Shown here piece after piece: positions 51,980 through 59,422 of a stretch of DNA of 60,815 nucleotides; the first letter of the stretch is position 1; each line of letters begins with the position of its first letter. Source of the DNA: a virus; IMG/VR virus record IMGVR_UViG_3300045579_000055, positions 1-60,815 of that record; one strand, given 5' to 3'. The position numbers and the translations under genes were made by a program. A model generated the notes under the pieces. The model saw nothing but the letters and a program-made list of their open reading frames with translations, ran no database searches and had not been told where the DNA came from.

Positions 51980-52686
51980 TACTTGTGTCCTAGTTCATTA
52001 ATGTCTGTCATTACGACAACACAATACTTTGTTCCTTCTTTCATTGGCAAAGATGCATGTTCATAAATATAGTTGGATGGACAAAGAATAATATCTCCTA
52101 TTTTTGGAGTGTGAGTGTAGTTGTCCATTCTTGGAAACTTAATCTCTCCACCATTGTAGTCTTCATTTATATAGATAACGGCAGATACTGTACAGTTATA
52201 CATTGGACCATGATCAGCATGAATATTGAAGTGTGTGCCCTCGCCTTCATATTTTACAAAGTTAAATGCCTCATAGTATATTACATTAATTCCCCAATAC
52301 CTTGCATAATCGTCAACACAGAACTTTAACTTTTGATAAATTTCTTCATGTAAGTCTAAAAGTTCAGCATTATGTTCATCTCTTGGGCCCAGGTTTTCTT
52401 GTTTAAATCTAAAATCTACAGCATCTCTAGCCTTTTTAATTGGAACATCAGAGTTGGTTACTTTTGCTTCTGACCATTTGTACTTTCCATTACCGCCTAA
52501 ATTTGACTCAAGAATTTTAATATATCTTTCAGAGTCTTCCTTTGAAAATACATTTCTATAAAGGTTTATTCCAAGTGCTGGATTTTCAACTACAATATTA
52601 TTTCCTATAATTTTTGAAGGATATCTGTTTGTTGCTGTTTCTGATCTATCTTTAGTAAACCAAACATTGTCATTTTCATCATACAT
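51979..52686 (-). CDS. Fe(II)/2-oxoglutarate oxygenase, K-variant, copy A
   Basis: A 235-aa enzyme with H156-x-D158 (FNIHADHGPMYN), SAVIYINEDYNGGEIKFP, distal H210 (YEHASLPMKEGTKY) and K220 instead of Arg. It is the first gene of the oxygenase island and paralogous to the 227-aa enzyme downstream. A weak AAAGG lies 11 nt before the ATG, and TGTTAAAAT about 30 nt upstream may be the promoter. Substrate unknown; the nearest upstream genes are fibre genes. Confidence 0.88.
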   Translation of the reverse strand: MYDENDNVWFTKDRSETATNRYPSKIIGNNIVVENPALGINLYRNVFSKEDSERYIKILESNLGGNGKYKWSEAKVTNSDVPIKKARDAVDFRFKQENLGPRDEHNAELLDLHEEIYQKLKFCVDDYARYWGINVIYYEAFNFVKYEGEGTHFNIHADHGPMYNCTVSAVIYINEDYNGGEIKFPRMDNYTHTPKIGDIILCPSNYIYEHASLPMKEGTKYCVVVMTDINELGHK

Positions 52687-52715
52687 ATTTTGCTTAGCCT
52701 TTCGCTATTGTTAAT

Positions 52716-52724
52716 ATTTTAACA
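52716..52724 (-). promoter_or_regulatory. Candidate extended -10 promoter of the oxygenase island
   Basis: TGTTAAAAT on the minus strand, 29 nt before the ATG at 52686. It lies just upstream of, and partly before, the stop of the preceding gene. Confidence 0.4.
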
Positions 52725-52731
52725 TTTAATC

Positions 52732-53169
52732 TTAAATAAATCTTGAGCCATCCCAGCCGTGTGTTTCGCCAATGGCGACATACTGATCGTCTGGAACTTT
52801 GACTAATTTAACTTCACTGGCAAATGCTGCTTCAAATGCTTCTAGTCTAGGGGAATCAGTTCGTACAGCATTTCTAGCAATTACGACATTGTTGTGTAAA
52901 AATACATAAAGTTTAAAAGAATCCAATTCTTCTGCTGTAGCATCTGCTGCTTTGCTTACAATTCCTCCAGAAAAAGAATTTCCGTCCCAGGTTGAGCCAC
53001 GAGTTGCTGTTGTTTTATGATTGGATGCATCCATTGCAATTATAGGATTTGACAAATCTGAAAGCGCAGAGTCAATAAGGTTTGCTGTTGTAGAGTCATC
53101 ATAATAGTTAATAAAATTTAAAATATCATAAGACTCATCATTGTTTTTAACTAGTACTGCATATTTCAT
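52732..53169 (-). CDS. Hypothetical 145-aa protein after fibre gene
   Basis: The protein starts with MKYAVLVKNNDESYDILNF, has an alpha/beta middle with GSTWDGNSF, and ends in VAIGETHGWDGSRFI. The two WDG-type motifs are reminiscent of small proteins that assist or cap tail fibres, but I cannot assign it. It has its own promoter (TGATATAAT) and AAAGGAG, and lies between the Phe-Pro repeat protein and the oxygenases. It could be a fibre assembly factor. Confidence 0.55.
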   Translation of the reverse strand: MKYAVLVKNNDESYDILNFINYYDDSTTANLIDSALSDLSNPIIAMDASNHKTTATRGSTWDGNSFSGGIVSKAADATAEELDSFKLYVFLHNNVVIARNAVRTDSPRLEAFEAAFASEVKLVKVPDDQYVAIGETHGWDGSRFI

Positions 53170-53192
53170 TTTTATCTCCTTTAATTGTTTTA

Positions 53193-53201
53193 ATTATATC
53201 A
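53193..53201 (-). promoter_or_regulatory. Extended -10 promoter for 53169 gene
   Basis: TGATATAAT on the minus strand, 23 nt before the ATG, following a strong hairpin. Leader carries AAAGGAG. Confidence 0.65.
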
Positions 53202-53213
53202 TATCTTTGGTAT

Positions 53214-53241
53214 GTGGGTGTGAACTTTTATTCACACCCAC
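53214..53241 (-). terminator. Perfect 11-bp hairpin after Phe-Pro repeat gene
   Basis: GTGGGTGTGAA pairs with TTCACACCCAC around a 6-nt loop, 5 bp past the stop at 53247. No U run follows, so it is a hairpin-only terminator or mRNA 3' end structure. Confidence 0.65.
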
Positions 53242-53246
53242 TAACC

Positions 53247-54209
53247 TTAGCAACAACAGTTTCCGCAAGGGCAGCGCCAACAGTAGTTAGCGGTGCATTG
53301 ACATCCTCCACTTGGTGGTGGTGACACTGGTGCTGGTGTAAACGATGGGAAGAACGGTGGGAAGAATGGGAAGAATGGGAAGTAAGGGAAGAACGGTGGG
53401 AAGAATGGGAAGAATGGGAAGTAAGGGAAGAACGGTGGGAAGAATGGGAAGAATGGGAAGAATGGGAAGAACGGTGGGAAGAATGGGAAGAACGGGAAGA
53501 ATGGGAAGAACGGTGGGAAGAATGGGAAGAATGGGAAGTAAGGGAAGAATGGTGGGAAGAATGGGAAGAATGGGAAGAATGGGAAGTAAGGGAAAAACGG
53601 CGGGAAGAATGGAGGAGTAGTAACGCTGTTAGATGAAGGAGACACTCCAGAATCACCATTAGCATTAGTTGCTTTTACTGTGTATGTCTGTGCAGTATTT
53701 GCTTCTTGTGCTACAGATACAGATGTTGAGGCTGTAGTTCCAGACTTTCCATCAGAGGAATACCAAGTATAACCAGTAATTGCTTTTCCACCAGTTGCGG
53801 GGGCAGACCAAGAAACTGTATCATTTTGTGATCCAGTAGTTGTAGATGCCGTTGGAGCACCTGGTGTTGCTGGAACAGTTGTAACTGTAATAGCATTAGA
53901 TGCAGAAGAAGATGCTGATGTTCCAGAAGAGTTAGTTGCAGTAACAGTAAATGTTGGTGTTGAACCAGTTGAAAGACCACCTACAACAATTGGAGAAGAT
54001 GATCCACTTTGTGACTGTCCAGTGCTTGCAGTAACCGTATAAGAGGTTGCTGGAGGAGAACCTGCTGGTAATTCAAAAGTAACAGATCCTGCACCATTAT
54101 TAAATGCTCTGCCTGTTCCTACGTCTGTAGCAACAACATTGATTGGGGGTTTTGGCTCTAAGAAGTCATTTGCTGCTTGAGACCTTTTACCTACTTTTTT
54201 ATTTGCCAT
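53247..54209 (-). CDS. Fn3-domain fibre protein with Phe-Pro repeat and Cys-rich tip (320 aa)
   Basis: Residues about 18-112 and 113-195 read as two fibronectin type III domains (PPINVVATDVGTGRAF..., VPATPGAPTASTTTGSQNDT). Then follow about 90 residues made almost only of Phe, Pro and Tyr, in six units of type P-FFP-(Y/F)FP-FFP-FFP. The last 20 residues contain eight cysteines (CQCTANYCWRCPCGNCCC). No signal peptide. The layout suggests a virion spike: Fn3 base, extended aromatic-proline rod, cross-linked or metal-bound tip. GGGGAG precedes the ATG. I know no family with this repeat. Proline hydroxylation by the adjacent oxygenases is a hypothesis. Confidence 0.75.
   Translation of the reverse strand: MANKKVGKRSQAANDFLEPKPPINVVATDVGTGRAFNNGAGSVTFELPAGSPPATSYTVTASTGQSQSGSSSPIVVGGLSTGSTPTFTVTATNSSGTSASSSASNAITVTTVPATPGAPTASTTTGSQNDTVSWSAPATGGKAITGYTWYSSDGKSGTTASTSVSVAQEANTAQTYTVKATNANGDSGVSPSSNSVTTPPFFPPFFPYFPFFPFFPFFPPFFPYFPFFPFFPPFFPFFPFFPFFPPFFPFFPFFPFFPPFFPYFPFFPFFPPFFPYFPFFPFFPPFFPSFTPAPVSPPPSGGCQCTANYCWRCPCGNCCC
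53345..53620. repeat. 39-nt minisatellite coding for the Phe-Pro rod
   Basis: Six tandem units of 39 nt (one with an extra 9 nt), near identical in DNA, on the plus strand built from AATGGGAAG, AACGGTGGGAAG and TAAGGGAAG blocks. All units keep the reading frame of the minus-strand protein. The copy number probably varies among strains. Confidence 0.9.
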
Positions 54210-54237
54210 TACTTTACTCCCCTTTTCTTAGTGCTAA

Positions 54238-56115
54238 TTATTTGAGATCTCCGAACACAACCCAGGTATTTGCTGCTCTCTTCATGAGAGTTGCAGATGA
54301 CCATCGTGTACGTAGTGTTAATCCTGGAGTAGCATTTGCTGTTACTCCCGCTCCTGCTGCGATTGCAACTGAGCCAGTGTCTGTCTGAAGAACATCAATA
54401 GTTGTTCCAATTGGGAAGTTCAATGTTGAATCTGCAGGAATTGTTACATTTACTGCCGAAGCACCAGTATGAGAAACTTCAATCAAGGAATCTCTTTCTG
54501 ACAGTGCTGAAAGGGTATATGCTGCTGTCTTTTGAATAATTGGAGTTCTTGAAGGAACGCCTTCCTTTGTCTGTGTACCGTCTGAGAATGCTACACCAGA
54601 TGATACTGTTACAGTTGTTGCTTCAAGTCCTGCTACTGCAAGGGTATCAAGAGAGCCTTCTCCGAATGCCACGGTTGTTGATGGCTCTGTTGAAACATCC
54701 TTGAACAACTTCCACTTAGCATCAGATACGTCTCTTACGATACCTGCATGCTTTGCTGCCCCATCGTTGTATGCTACAACAAGACCAAGGTCAACAGTGT
54801 TTGCTGCATTTTGGTGAGCAAGTTGAACCATGTTATCTTCAATTGTAATAGATGTTGCGCTTGCATTAAATGTTGTACCATTTACAGTCAAGTTTCCATC
54901 AACTGTAAGATCCTGGTCAATCTCTACTGAACCAGTGAATATTGCGCCAGACAATGAAGCCTTTGCGTCAAGTGCTGTTTGTGTAGCAGTTGAAACTGGC
55001 TTATCTGCATCTGATGTATTATCAACATTGCCAAGTCCTACTGAAGACTTAGTAAGTGCTGCTACTGCAGTTGAAATCTTTGTGTCTGCTTCTGTTCCTG
55101 CTGAAGCAACTGCTGCATTTGCTTTATTTGTTGCGTCTTGTGCTGCTGTTGCAATTGCATCTGCTTCTGCTTGATCAGCATATGCTGTAGTTGCAATTGT
55201 TGAATCAATATCAAATCTTCCGTCTACTGCATTCCACTCAATACCAGTTCCAGCAAGTGCTGACTGATCTACTTCTGCTCCGTCGATAGCATCTTCAAGA
55301 TCTGCCTGAGTTACAAGAAGAGATGTGTCTGCAATTCCATGTACGCTTAGTGTTAAGTTTGCGTGTGTTCCAAGATCTCCAGAAACTACAGAGACTGCGC
55401 CTGCAAGATCTGAGTCAGTAACTAGTACTGATGTATCTGGAATCCCGTGTACATCTGTTGTTAGGCTATTGTGAGTAGTAATTGCGTTTGTTATTGCTGT
55501 TGACATTCCTGTGCTGTTAACAAGATCTGTCATATCTGAAATTCCATGAACATTCTCTGTTGTAGATGCGTGATCAGTAAGTTGTGAGATATTTGCTTTT
55601 TGACCGAGATTATTTGTAATAGTTGTAGCATAATCAGCATCGTTTGCAAGTGCTGCTGCTAACTCTTGTAGTGTATCTAGTGCACCAGGTGCGCCATTAA
55701 CAAGGTTATTAATCTTTGTCTGAACAAATTCTGTTGTTGCAATTTGAGTTGTGTTTGTTGCTGCAGATGCAGTTGGTGCCAATGGTACTCCAGTAAACTC
55801 TGGAGATGCTATTGTTGCCTTAAGATTTAGTGTGTCTTGTATATCTGAAAAATAATCTGGATTATCTCCTAGTGCTGCTGCTAGTTCATTAAGAGTATCT
55901 AGTGCGCCAGGTGCGCCATCTACAAGATTATTGATTGCGGTTTGCAGTTCTGCTGCATTGGCAAAATACTGCAATGCTGACCAGGCTGAGGAGCCATTAC
56001 CCATCTTAAATTTATTTGTGTCGGTTTCAAAACCGATTTCACCTGCTGCTAATATTGGATTGGCAGCCGTCCATTGGGCTGCAGTACCTCTGCGCTGTTG
56101 CATTCTTGTTGCCAT
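54238..56115 (-). CDS. Tail fibre with Mtd-N-type attachment domain (625 aa)
   Basis: The first 50 residues (MQQRRGTAAQWTAANPILAA, then GEIGFETDTNKFKMGNGSSAW) match the N-terminal attachment domain of major tropism determinant/hyaluronidase-type fibres. Two copies of the widespread 'LVDGAPGALDTLNELAAALG' fibre repeat follow, then a long beta-helical or coiled middle with repeated 'HGI.DTS.LVT', and a C-terminal 'TLNFPIGTTIDVLQTDTGSV' domain common in fibre tips. It probably contacts the host receptor. Promoter TGTTATAAT and AAGGAGAT precede the ATG. Confidence 0.88.
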   Translation of the reverse strand: MATRMQQRRGTAAQWTAANPILAAGEIGFETDTNKFKMGNGSSAWSALQYFANAAELQTAINNLVDGAPGALDTLNELAAALGDNPDYFSDIQDTLNLKATIASPEFTGVPLAPTASAATNTTQIATTEFVQTKINNLVNGAPGALDTLQELAAALANDADYATTITNNLGQKANISQLTDHASTTENVHGISDMTDLVNSTGMSTAITNAITTHNSLTTDVHGIPDTSVLVTDSDLAGAVSVVSGDLGTHANLTLSVHGIADTSLLVTQADLEDAIDGAEVDQSALAGTGIEWNAVDGRFDIDSTIATTAYADQAEADAIATAAQDATNKANAAVASAGTEADTKISTAVAALTKSSVGLGNVDNTSDADKPVSTATQTALDAKASLSGAIFTGSVEIDQDLTVDGNLTVNGTTFNASATSITIEDNMVQLAHQNAANTVDLGLVVAYNDGAAKHAGIVRDVSDAKWKLFKDVSTEPSTTVAFGEGSLDTLAVAGLEATTVTVSSGVAFSDGTQTKEGVPSRTPIIQKTAAYTLSALSERDSLIEVSHTGASAVNVTIPADSTLNFPIGTTIDVLQTDTGSVAIAAGAGVTANATPGLTLRTRWSSATLMKRAANTWVVFGDLK

Positions 56116-56153
56116 TTATATCTCCTTATGGGGTCTGCCCATGAACTAGTCTT

Positions 56154-56162
56154 ATTATAACA
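56154..56162 (-). promoter_or_regulatory. Extended -10 promoter for the large fibre gene
   Basis: TGTTATAAT on the minus strand, 38 nt before the ATG at 56115. The leader contains a small ATGGG/CCCAT hairpin just before AAGGAG. Confidence 0.6.
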
Positions 56163-56170
56163 TCAATTTT

Positions 56171-56626
56171 TTAATTGAAATTATCTACTACACTACCGCC
56201 ATCGAATACGACAGTCCATTCTGTTGTGTCTGGTCCGCCTGCATCCAATCCTATGCCCAATGGGCTATTAAACGATCCACCCTCGTAAAACTGAGTTACT
56301 ATGAAGCCAGTTCCATCAATTGATGTATCGTGAATATGCTGTGGTAGATTATTTGTATCATCAATAGTTGCCTGGGTATACCAAGAACCATTGTAATAGA
56401 AATTTAATCTATTTGTATTTGTATCTAACCACTGCTGTCCGTTAGTTGGTGAAGAAGGAGCCGTTGCGCTTACAGGGATAGACCCGATCAAGGACTCTAC
56501 ATACTCCTTGGTTGCTGCATGTGAAGCAAGAGTTGGTGCTCCTACTGTTACTGCGCCTCCGAATGTACCGCCGTTAGTTACGACTAGTCCATTTTTGACC
56601 TTGAAGTCTTTATCGACTGTTGCCAT
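56171..56626 (-). CDS. Short tail fibre protein with shared N-terminal anchor (151 aa)
   Basis: The first 14 residues (MATVDKDFKVKNGL) are nearly identical to those of the next gene upstream (58283 fibre). A fibre/knob-associated segment 'VGAPTLASHAATKEYVESLIG' and 'PTNGQQWLDTNTNRLNFYYNGSWY' follow, motifs widespread in phage fibres. It may be a head- or baseplate-proximal fibre or an alternative tip. AAGGAG lies before the ATG. Confidence 0.75.
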   Translation of the reverse strand: MATVDKDFKVKNGLVVTNGGTFGGAVTVGAPTLASHAATKEYVESLIGSIPVSATAPSSPTNGQQWLDTNTNRLNFYYNGSWYTQATIDDTNNLPQHIHDTSIDGTGFIVTQFYEGGSFNSPLGIGLDAGGPDTTEWTVVFDGGSVVDNFN

Positions 56627-56660
56627 TTACTGCTCCTTCTTCCAACTATTTATTTTTTTA

Positions 56661-58283
56661 CTACTTTAAAAGTGTTCCAACAACAGCAACTGTTGAGTTG
56701 TTATTGTCAGTTGTTACACGAAGACGAACATCTGCTCCAGAAACGTCTGCTGAAACTGATCCAAGAGAACCATTTGTTCCAACCATTGCGTATTCTGTTA
56801 CTGCGACATTGTCTGATGTGTCAAGTGTTAGAATAACTTTTGAAACCTCTGTATGGGTTCCGTTGGCAATCTTAACAAGGAACTCAGCAGAACGATAGTC
56901 TGCCTTAGCCCATGAAACTGCTGTGCTTGTGCTTGCAGTTGCGACAGTTGCTTCTGCTGCTACCTGCTTTGCTACTGAAGCAATCTCTACTGCAGGGAAG
57001 TCTGGAGTAACTGCTTCAAGAGCAGATACTGCACGAGCATCTGTGAAGTAAAGACGGTTTACGCCTTCTGCAAGATCATCAGTTGTAGAGTCTGCAACAC
57101 CATTTTCTGCTGTAATTGTAAGATTATTTGATCCATCTTTAGTAATTACAATGTTAGTTTTTGTTGCATTTGCAAGCAATGTTGCTGCTTCTGCTTTTGC
57201 ACGAGCATCTGTGTAATAAAGGTTTGAACCTTCTGCTACATCGTCTGTATCAAGTGCTGCAATAGTTCCATTTATTGTTGAAGCAAGTCCATCTGCATAT
57301 GTCTTAGCATCTGCTTCTGCTGTGTCAGCGTATGACTGATAAGCAGTTGTAATTGCTGTCTCACGAGTATCTGTATATGCTTTTGCGTCAACTTCAGCCT
57401 GATCTGCATATGCATTAGCATCTGCCTCTGCTGCATCAACATATTGCTTTGTTGCTGCTTCAAGATTGTTTGCTGGGTCTGCATGAAGAACAAGAGCACC
57501 AGTCATGGTGTCTCCAGCCTTTGAAACCTTTGTTCCTACTGATGTGGCAAGATCTGCTGCATAGTTTGGATTATCTCCAATTGCTGCTGCTAACTCGTTA
57601 AGTGTGTTAAGAAGTTCTGGAGCAGAATCTACAAGATCTGCAACCTTTTGATCAGCATAAGACTTTGCGTCTGCTTCTGCTGTATCTGCATATGATTGAT
57701 ATGCTGTTGTAATAGCAGTCTCACGAGTATCTGTGTAAGCCTTTGCATCTGCTTCTGCAGTATCTGCATAAGACTTAAGAGAAGCATCAAGTGAAGAAAT
57801 TTCTCCATCTGTGTAATCATTTGCATCTTCAAGTGCTGCGTTAGCCTTTGAAGTAGCATCTGCTGCTGCGTCTGCAATTGCTTCTCCCTTAGCGGTAGCA
57901 ACTTCTGCATCTGTTGCAAATGAACCATTTAGGGTTGTAGAAATTTGTACATTTTGTGTACCATTAAAATTAACTTGACCAGTTACATCACCAGTAAGTT
58001 CAATTGTGCGAGAAGTCTCAAGCGCTGTTGCTGTATCTGCATTACCAGTTACATCACCAACGAGATCTGCTGTAATTGTACCTGCAGCAAAGTTGCCAGA
58101 AGCATCACGCTTTACAACCTTATCTGCTTCGTTTGCTGAGGTGGCTGTACCACCAATTAAGTTGACGATGTATGTATTATCGTCTGGTTTCTTGGTAAGA
58201 ACGTCAAAATTGTTTACTGTTGCTGTTGTGCCTTCGACAATGAGACCATTCTTTACCTTAAAGTCTTTTACTACTGTTGCCAT
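56661..58283 (-). CDS. Tail fibre protein with long Ala/Asp coiled repeats (540 aa)
   Basis: Shares the N-terminal anchor MATVVKDFKVKNGL with the 151-aa gene. The middle (about 120-370) is a trimeric coiled-coil-like array rich in 'YADTAEADAK' and 'AYTDTRETAITTAYQ', plus one 'LVDSAPELLNTLNELAAA' unit. The C-terminus (about 450-540) is a beta sandwich that resembles the C-terminus of the preceding 148-aa gene. It probably forms a long side or central fibre. AAGGAGAT precedes the ATG. Confidence 0.85.
   Translation of the reverse strand: MATVVKDFKVKNGLIVEGTTATVNNFDVLTKKPDDNTYIVNLIGGTATSANEADKVVKRDASGNFAAGTITADLVGDVTGNADTATALETSRTIELTGDVTGQVNFNGTQNVQISTTLNGSFATDAEVATAKGEAIADAAADATSKANAALEDANDYTDGEISSLDASLKSYADTAEADAKAYTDTRETAITTAYQSYADTAEADAKSYADQKVADLVDSAPELLNTLNELAAAIGDNPNYAADLATSVGTKVSKAGDTMTGALVLHADPANNLEAATKQYVDAAEADANAYADQAEVDAKAYTDTRETAITTAYQSYADTAEADAKTYADGLASTINGTIAALDTDDVAEGSNLYYTDARAKAEAATLLANATKTNIVITKDGSNNLTITAENGVADSTTDDLAEGVNRLYFTDARAVSALEAVTPDFPAVEIASVAKQVAAEATVATASTSTAVSWAKADYRSAEFLVKIANGTHTEVSKVILTLDTSDNVAVTEYAMVGTNGSLGSVSADVSGADVRLRVTTDNNNSTVAVVGTLLK
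57307..57388. repeat. Fibre coiled-repeat copy 1
   Basis: An 82-bp segment coding for AKAYTDTRETAITTAYQSYA; repeated exactly 360 bp (120 codons) away at 57667-57748 with a few silent changes. Confidence 0.8.
57667..57748. repeat. Fibre coiled-repeat copy 2
   Basis: Direct repeat partner of 57307-57388. Internal duplication likely lengthened the fibre shaft. Confidence 0.8.
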
Positions 58284-58299
58284 TTTATTATCTCCTTAG

Positions 58300-58746
58300 T
58301 TATGCCTTAAGTCCTATACGGGCGAACCGTGCAGTGACTGGCTTGATCGCAGGATCTGGAGTGACTGTAATAGCCACGGTATTTCCAGTGCGAGAGACGC
58401 TTATGGTGCCAATATTCCCATCATTGTCTATTGTTCCGTATTCGCTGACTGATACATTTGCACCGTCAACGAGAATTGTTAGTTCGGTTGCATAGAACTT
58501 GTTGTCCCCTGCTGTGGTCTTGGATACTGAAATAATATACTTGACCATACGCCAAACTGTAGCATCAAAGTTATCAATTACAGTTACGTTCTCAATACCA
58601 GTGATTGTGTTTTCATTGTTACCATAAGAACCCAAGTCTGTTGCTTGAGCAGTTGCGGTATCAATCAAATCTTCATAATTTTCTTGAGTAGGCCTATCTC
58701 CTGTTTCAAAAAGAGCCTTTACGCCTGAAATTGATATTTTAGCCAT
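58300..58746 (-). CDS. Small fibre-tip-like protein (148 aa)
   Basis: N-terminus is a short helix (SGVKALFETGDRPTQENYED), the rest is a beta sandwich that resembles the C-terminal domain of the 540-aa fibre: 'VSVSEYGTIDNDGNIGTIS' aligns with 'VAVTEYAMVGTNGSLGSVS'. It may act as an independent tip or fibre connector. It starts leaderlessly with TGTTATAAT 6 nt before the ATG. Confidence 0.7.
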   Translation of the reverse strand: MAKISISGVKALFETGDRPTQENYEDLIDTATAQATDLGSYGNNENTITGIENVTVIDNFDATVWRMVKYIISVSKTTAGDNKFYATELTILVDGANVSVSEYGTIDNDGNIGTISVSRTGNTVAITVTPDPAIKPVTARFARIGLKA

Positions 58747-58752
58747 GTCGTA

Positions 58753-58761
58753 ATTATAACA
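58753..58761 (-). promoter_or_regulatory. Extended -10 promoter, leaderless start of 58746 gene
   Basis: TGTTATAAT on the minus strand followed by 6 nt and the ATG at 58746. Confidence 0.65.
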
Positions 58762-58778
58762 TGCTTTTAATTAAACTA

Positions 58779-59024
58779 TTATAGAATGTAGTTGCTGTAG
58801 CCAATAACCTGTAGTGGAATTGGTGGGGGATTGTTTTTAGAGTATCCAAACACACTTACATTGATAAACTGAACCCGAAATGGCAAAACCTCTTCTACTC
58901 TAGCCTTTGGCTGGAAGTGATCTATTCTTATTCTTTTGACATCAAGGTCTTTGATTTGAGTATGAGCAAGCCTATGGGTTGTTCTATAAAATTCTTGTGG
59001 TAGTGGGGTTAGGTTTGTTGTCAT
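58779..59024 (-). CDS. Hypothetical 81-aa structural-module protein
   Basis: I do not recognise it. It has a basic middle (KDLDVKRIRIDHFQPKARVE) and beta strands at the C-terminus (FRVQFINVSVFGYS). It is coupled to the BppU-like gene through TAATG, so it probably works in the same baseplate or fibre assembly. Confidence 0.55.
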   Translation of the reverse strand: MTTNLTPLPQEFYRTTHRLAHTQIKDLDVKRIRIDHFQPKARVEEVLPFRVQFINVSVFGYSKNNPPPIPLQVIGYSNYIL

Positions 59025-59407
59025 TAATTTGTTACATCTTCAATGATAACCATTGACCCTTTGGCTACCGTCCAAACTCTGCCCTCTGATAAAAGTTCTG
59101 TGAGTTGGATATCAAAGATGTCTCCCGTCTCAAGAAGTTCTGATTGTGAAGATGTAATGTTTACCGTGAAACTTCCTTCTGTGTCCTGAAACTCAACTGG
59201 CTGAGGGGATAGAGAAACAATAAGCACTCCATTACGACGAATGTCCATATCAACTTCCCAGTCATCAAGAAGTAGTGGCTCTCTTGCATCGTTAGTTACA
59301 TAAACACGAAATGCTGCAGAATCTCCACGAACAACAGTCCAACGAATTTCTGGAGGTGCTGCACCTAATGCATAAGAGTCTGTGGGTTGATTTCTGAAGG
59401 TAGCCAT
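59024..59407 (-). CDS. BppU/LtfC-like N-terminal baseplate domain protein (127 aa)
   Basis: The sequence 'IRWTVVRGDSAAFRVYVT...PLLLDDWEVDMDIRRNG' (quoted in parts) is a beta sandwich typical of the LtfC/p132/Gp6 domain found in actinophage fibres and the BppU N-terminus, where it attaches receptor-binding proteins. Here it stands alone as a 127-aa protein. It has a leaderless start: TGATATAAT, 6 nt, ATG. Confidence 0.7.
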   Translation of the reverse strand: MATFRNQPTDSYALGAAPPEIRWTVVRGDSAAFRVYVTNDAREPLLLDDWEVDMDIRRNGVLIVSLSPQPVEFQDTEGSFTVNITSSQSELLETGDIFDIQLTELLSEGRVWTVAKGSMVIIEDVTN

Positions 59408-59413
59408 AATGTT

Positions 59414-59422
59414 ATTATATCA
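59414..59422 (-). promoter_or_regulatory. Extended -10 promoter, leaderless start of 59407 gene
   Basis: TGATATAAT on the minus strand with 6 nt to the ATG at 59407. It overlaps the end of the upstream gene. Confidence 0.65.

Noticed and set aside
53345-53620. Possible CRISPR array because of regular short repeats
   Set aside because: Units are contiguous 39-mers without unique spacers, in frame inside a coding gene.
53228-53665. Minus-strand Ser-His repeat frame of 145 codons
   Set aside because: Out-of-frame reading of the 39-nt repeat; the Fn3-to-Phe-Pro frame has the ribosome binding site and recognisable domains.
53169-54209. Collagen-like Gly-x-y repeat in the fibre gene
   Set aside because: Repeat units contain no regular glycine; they are Phe/Pro/Tyr only.
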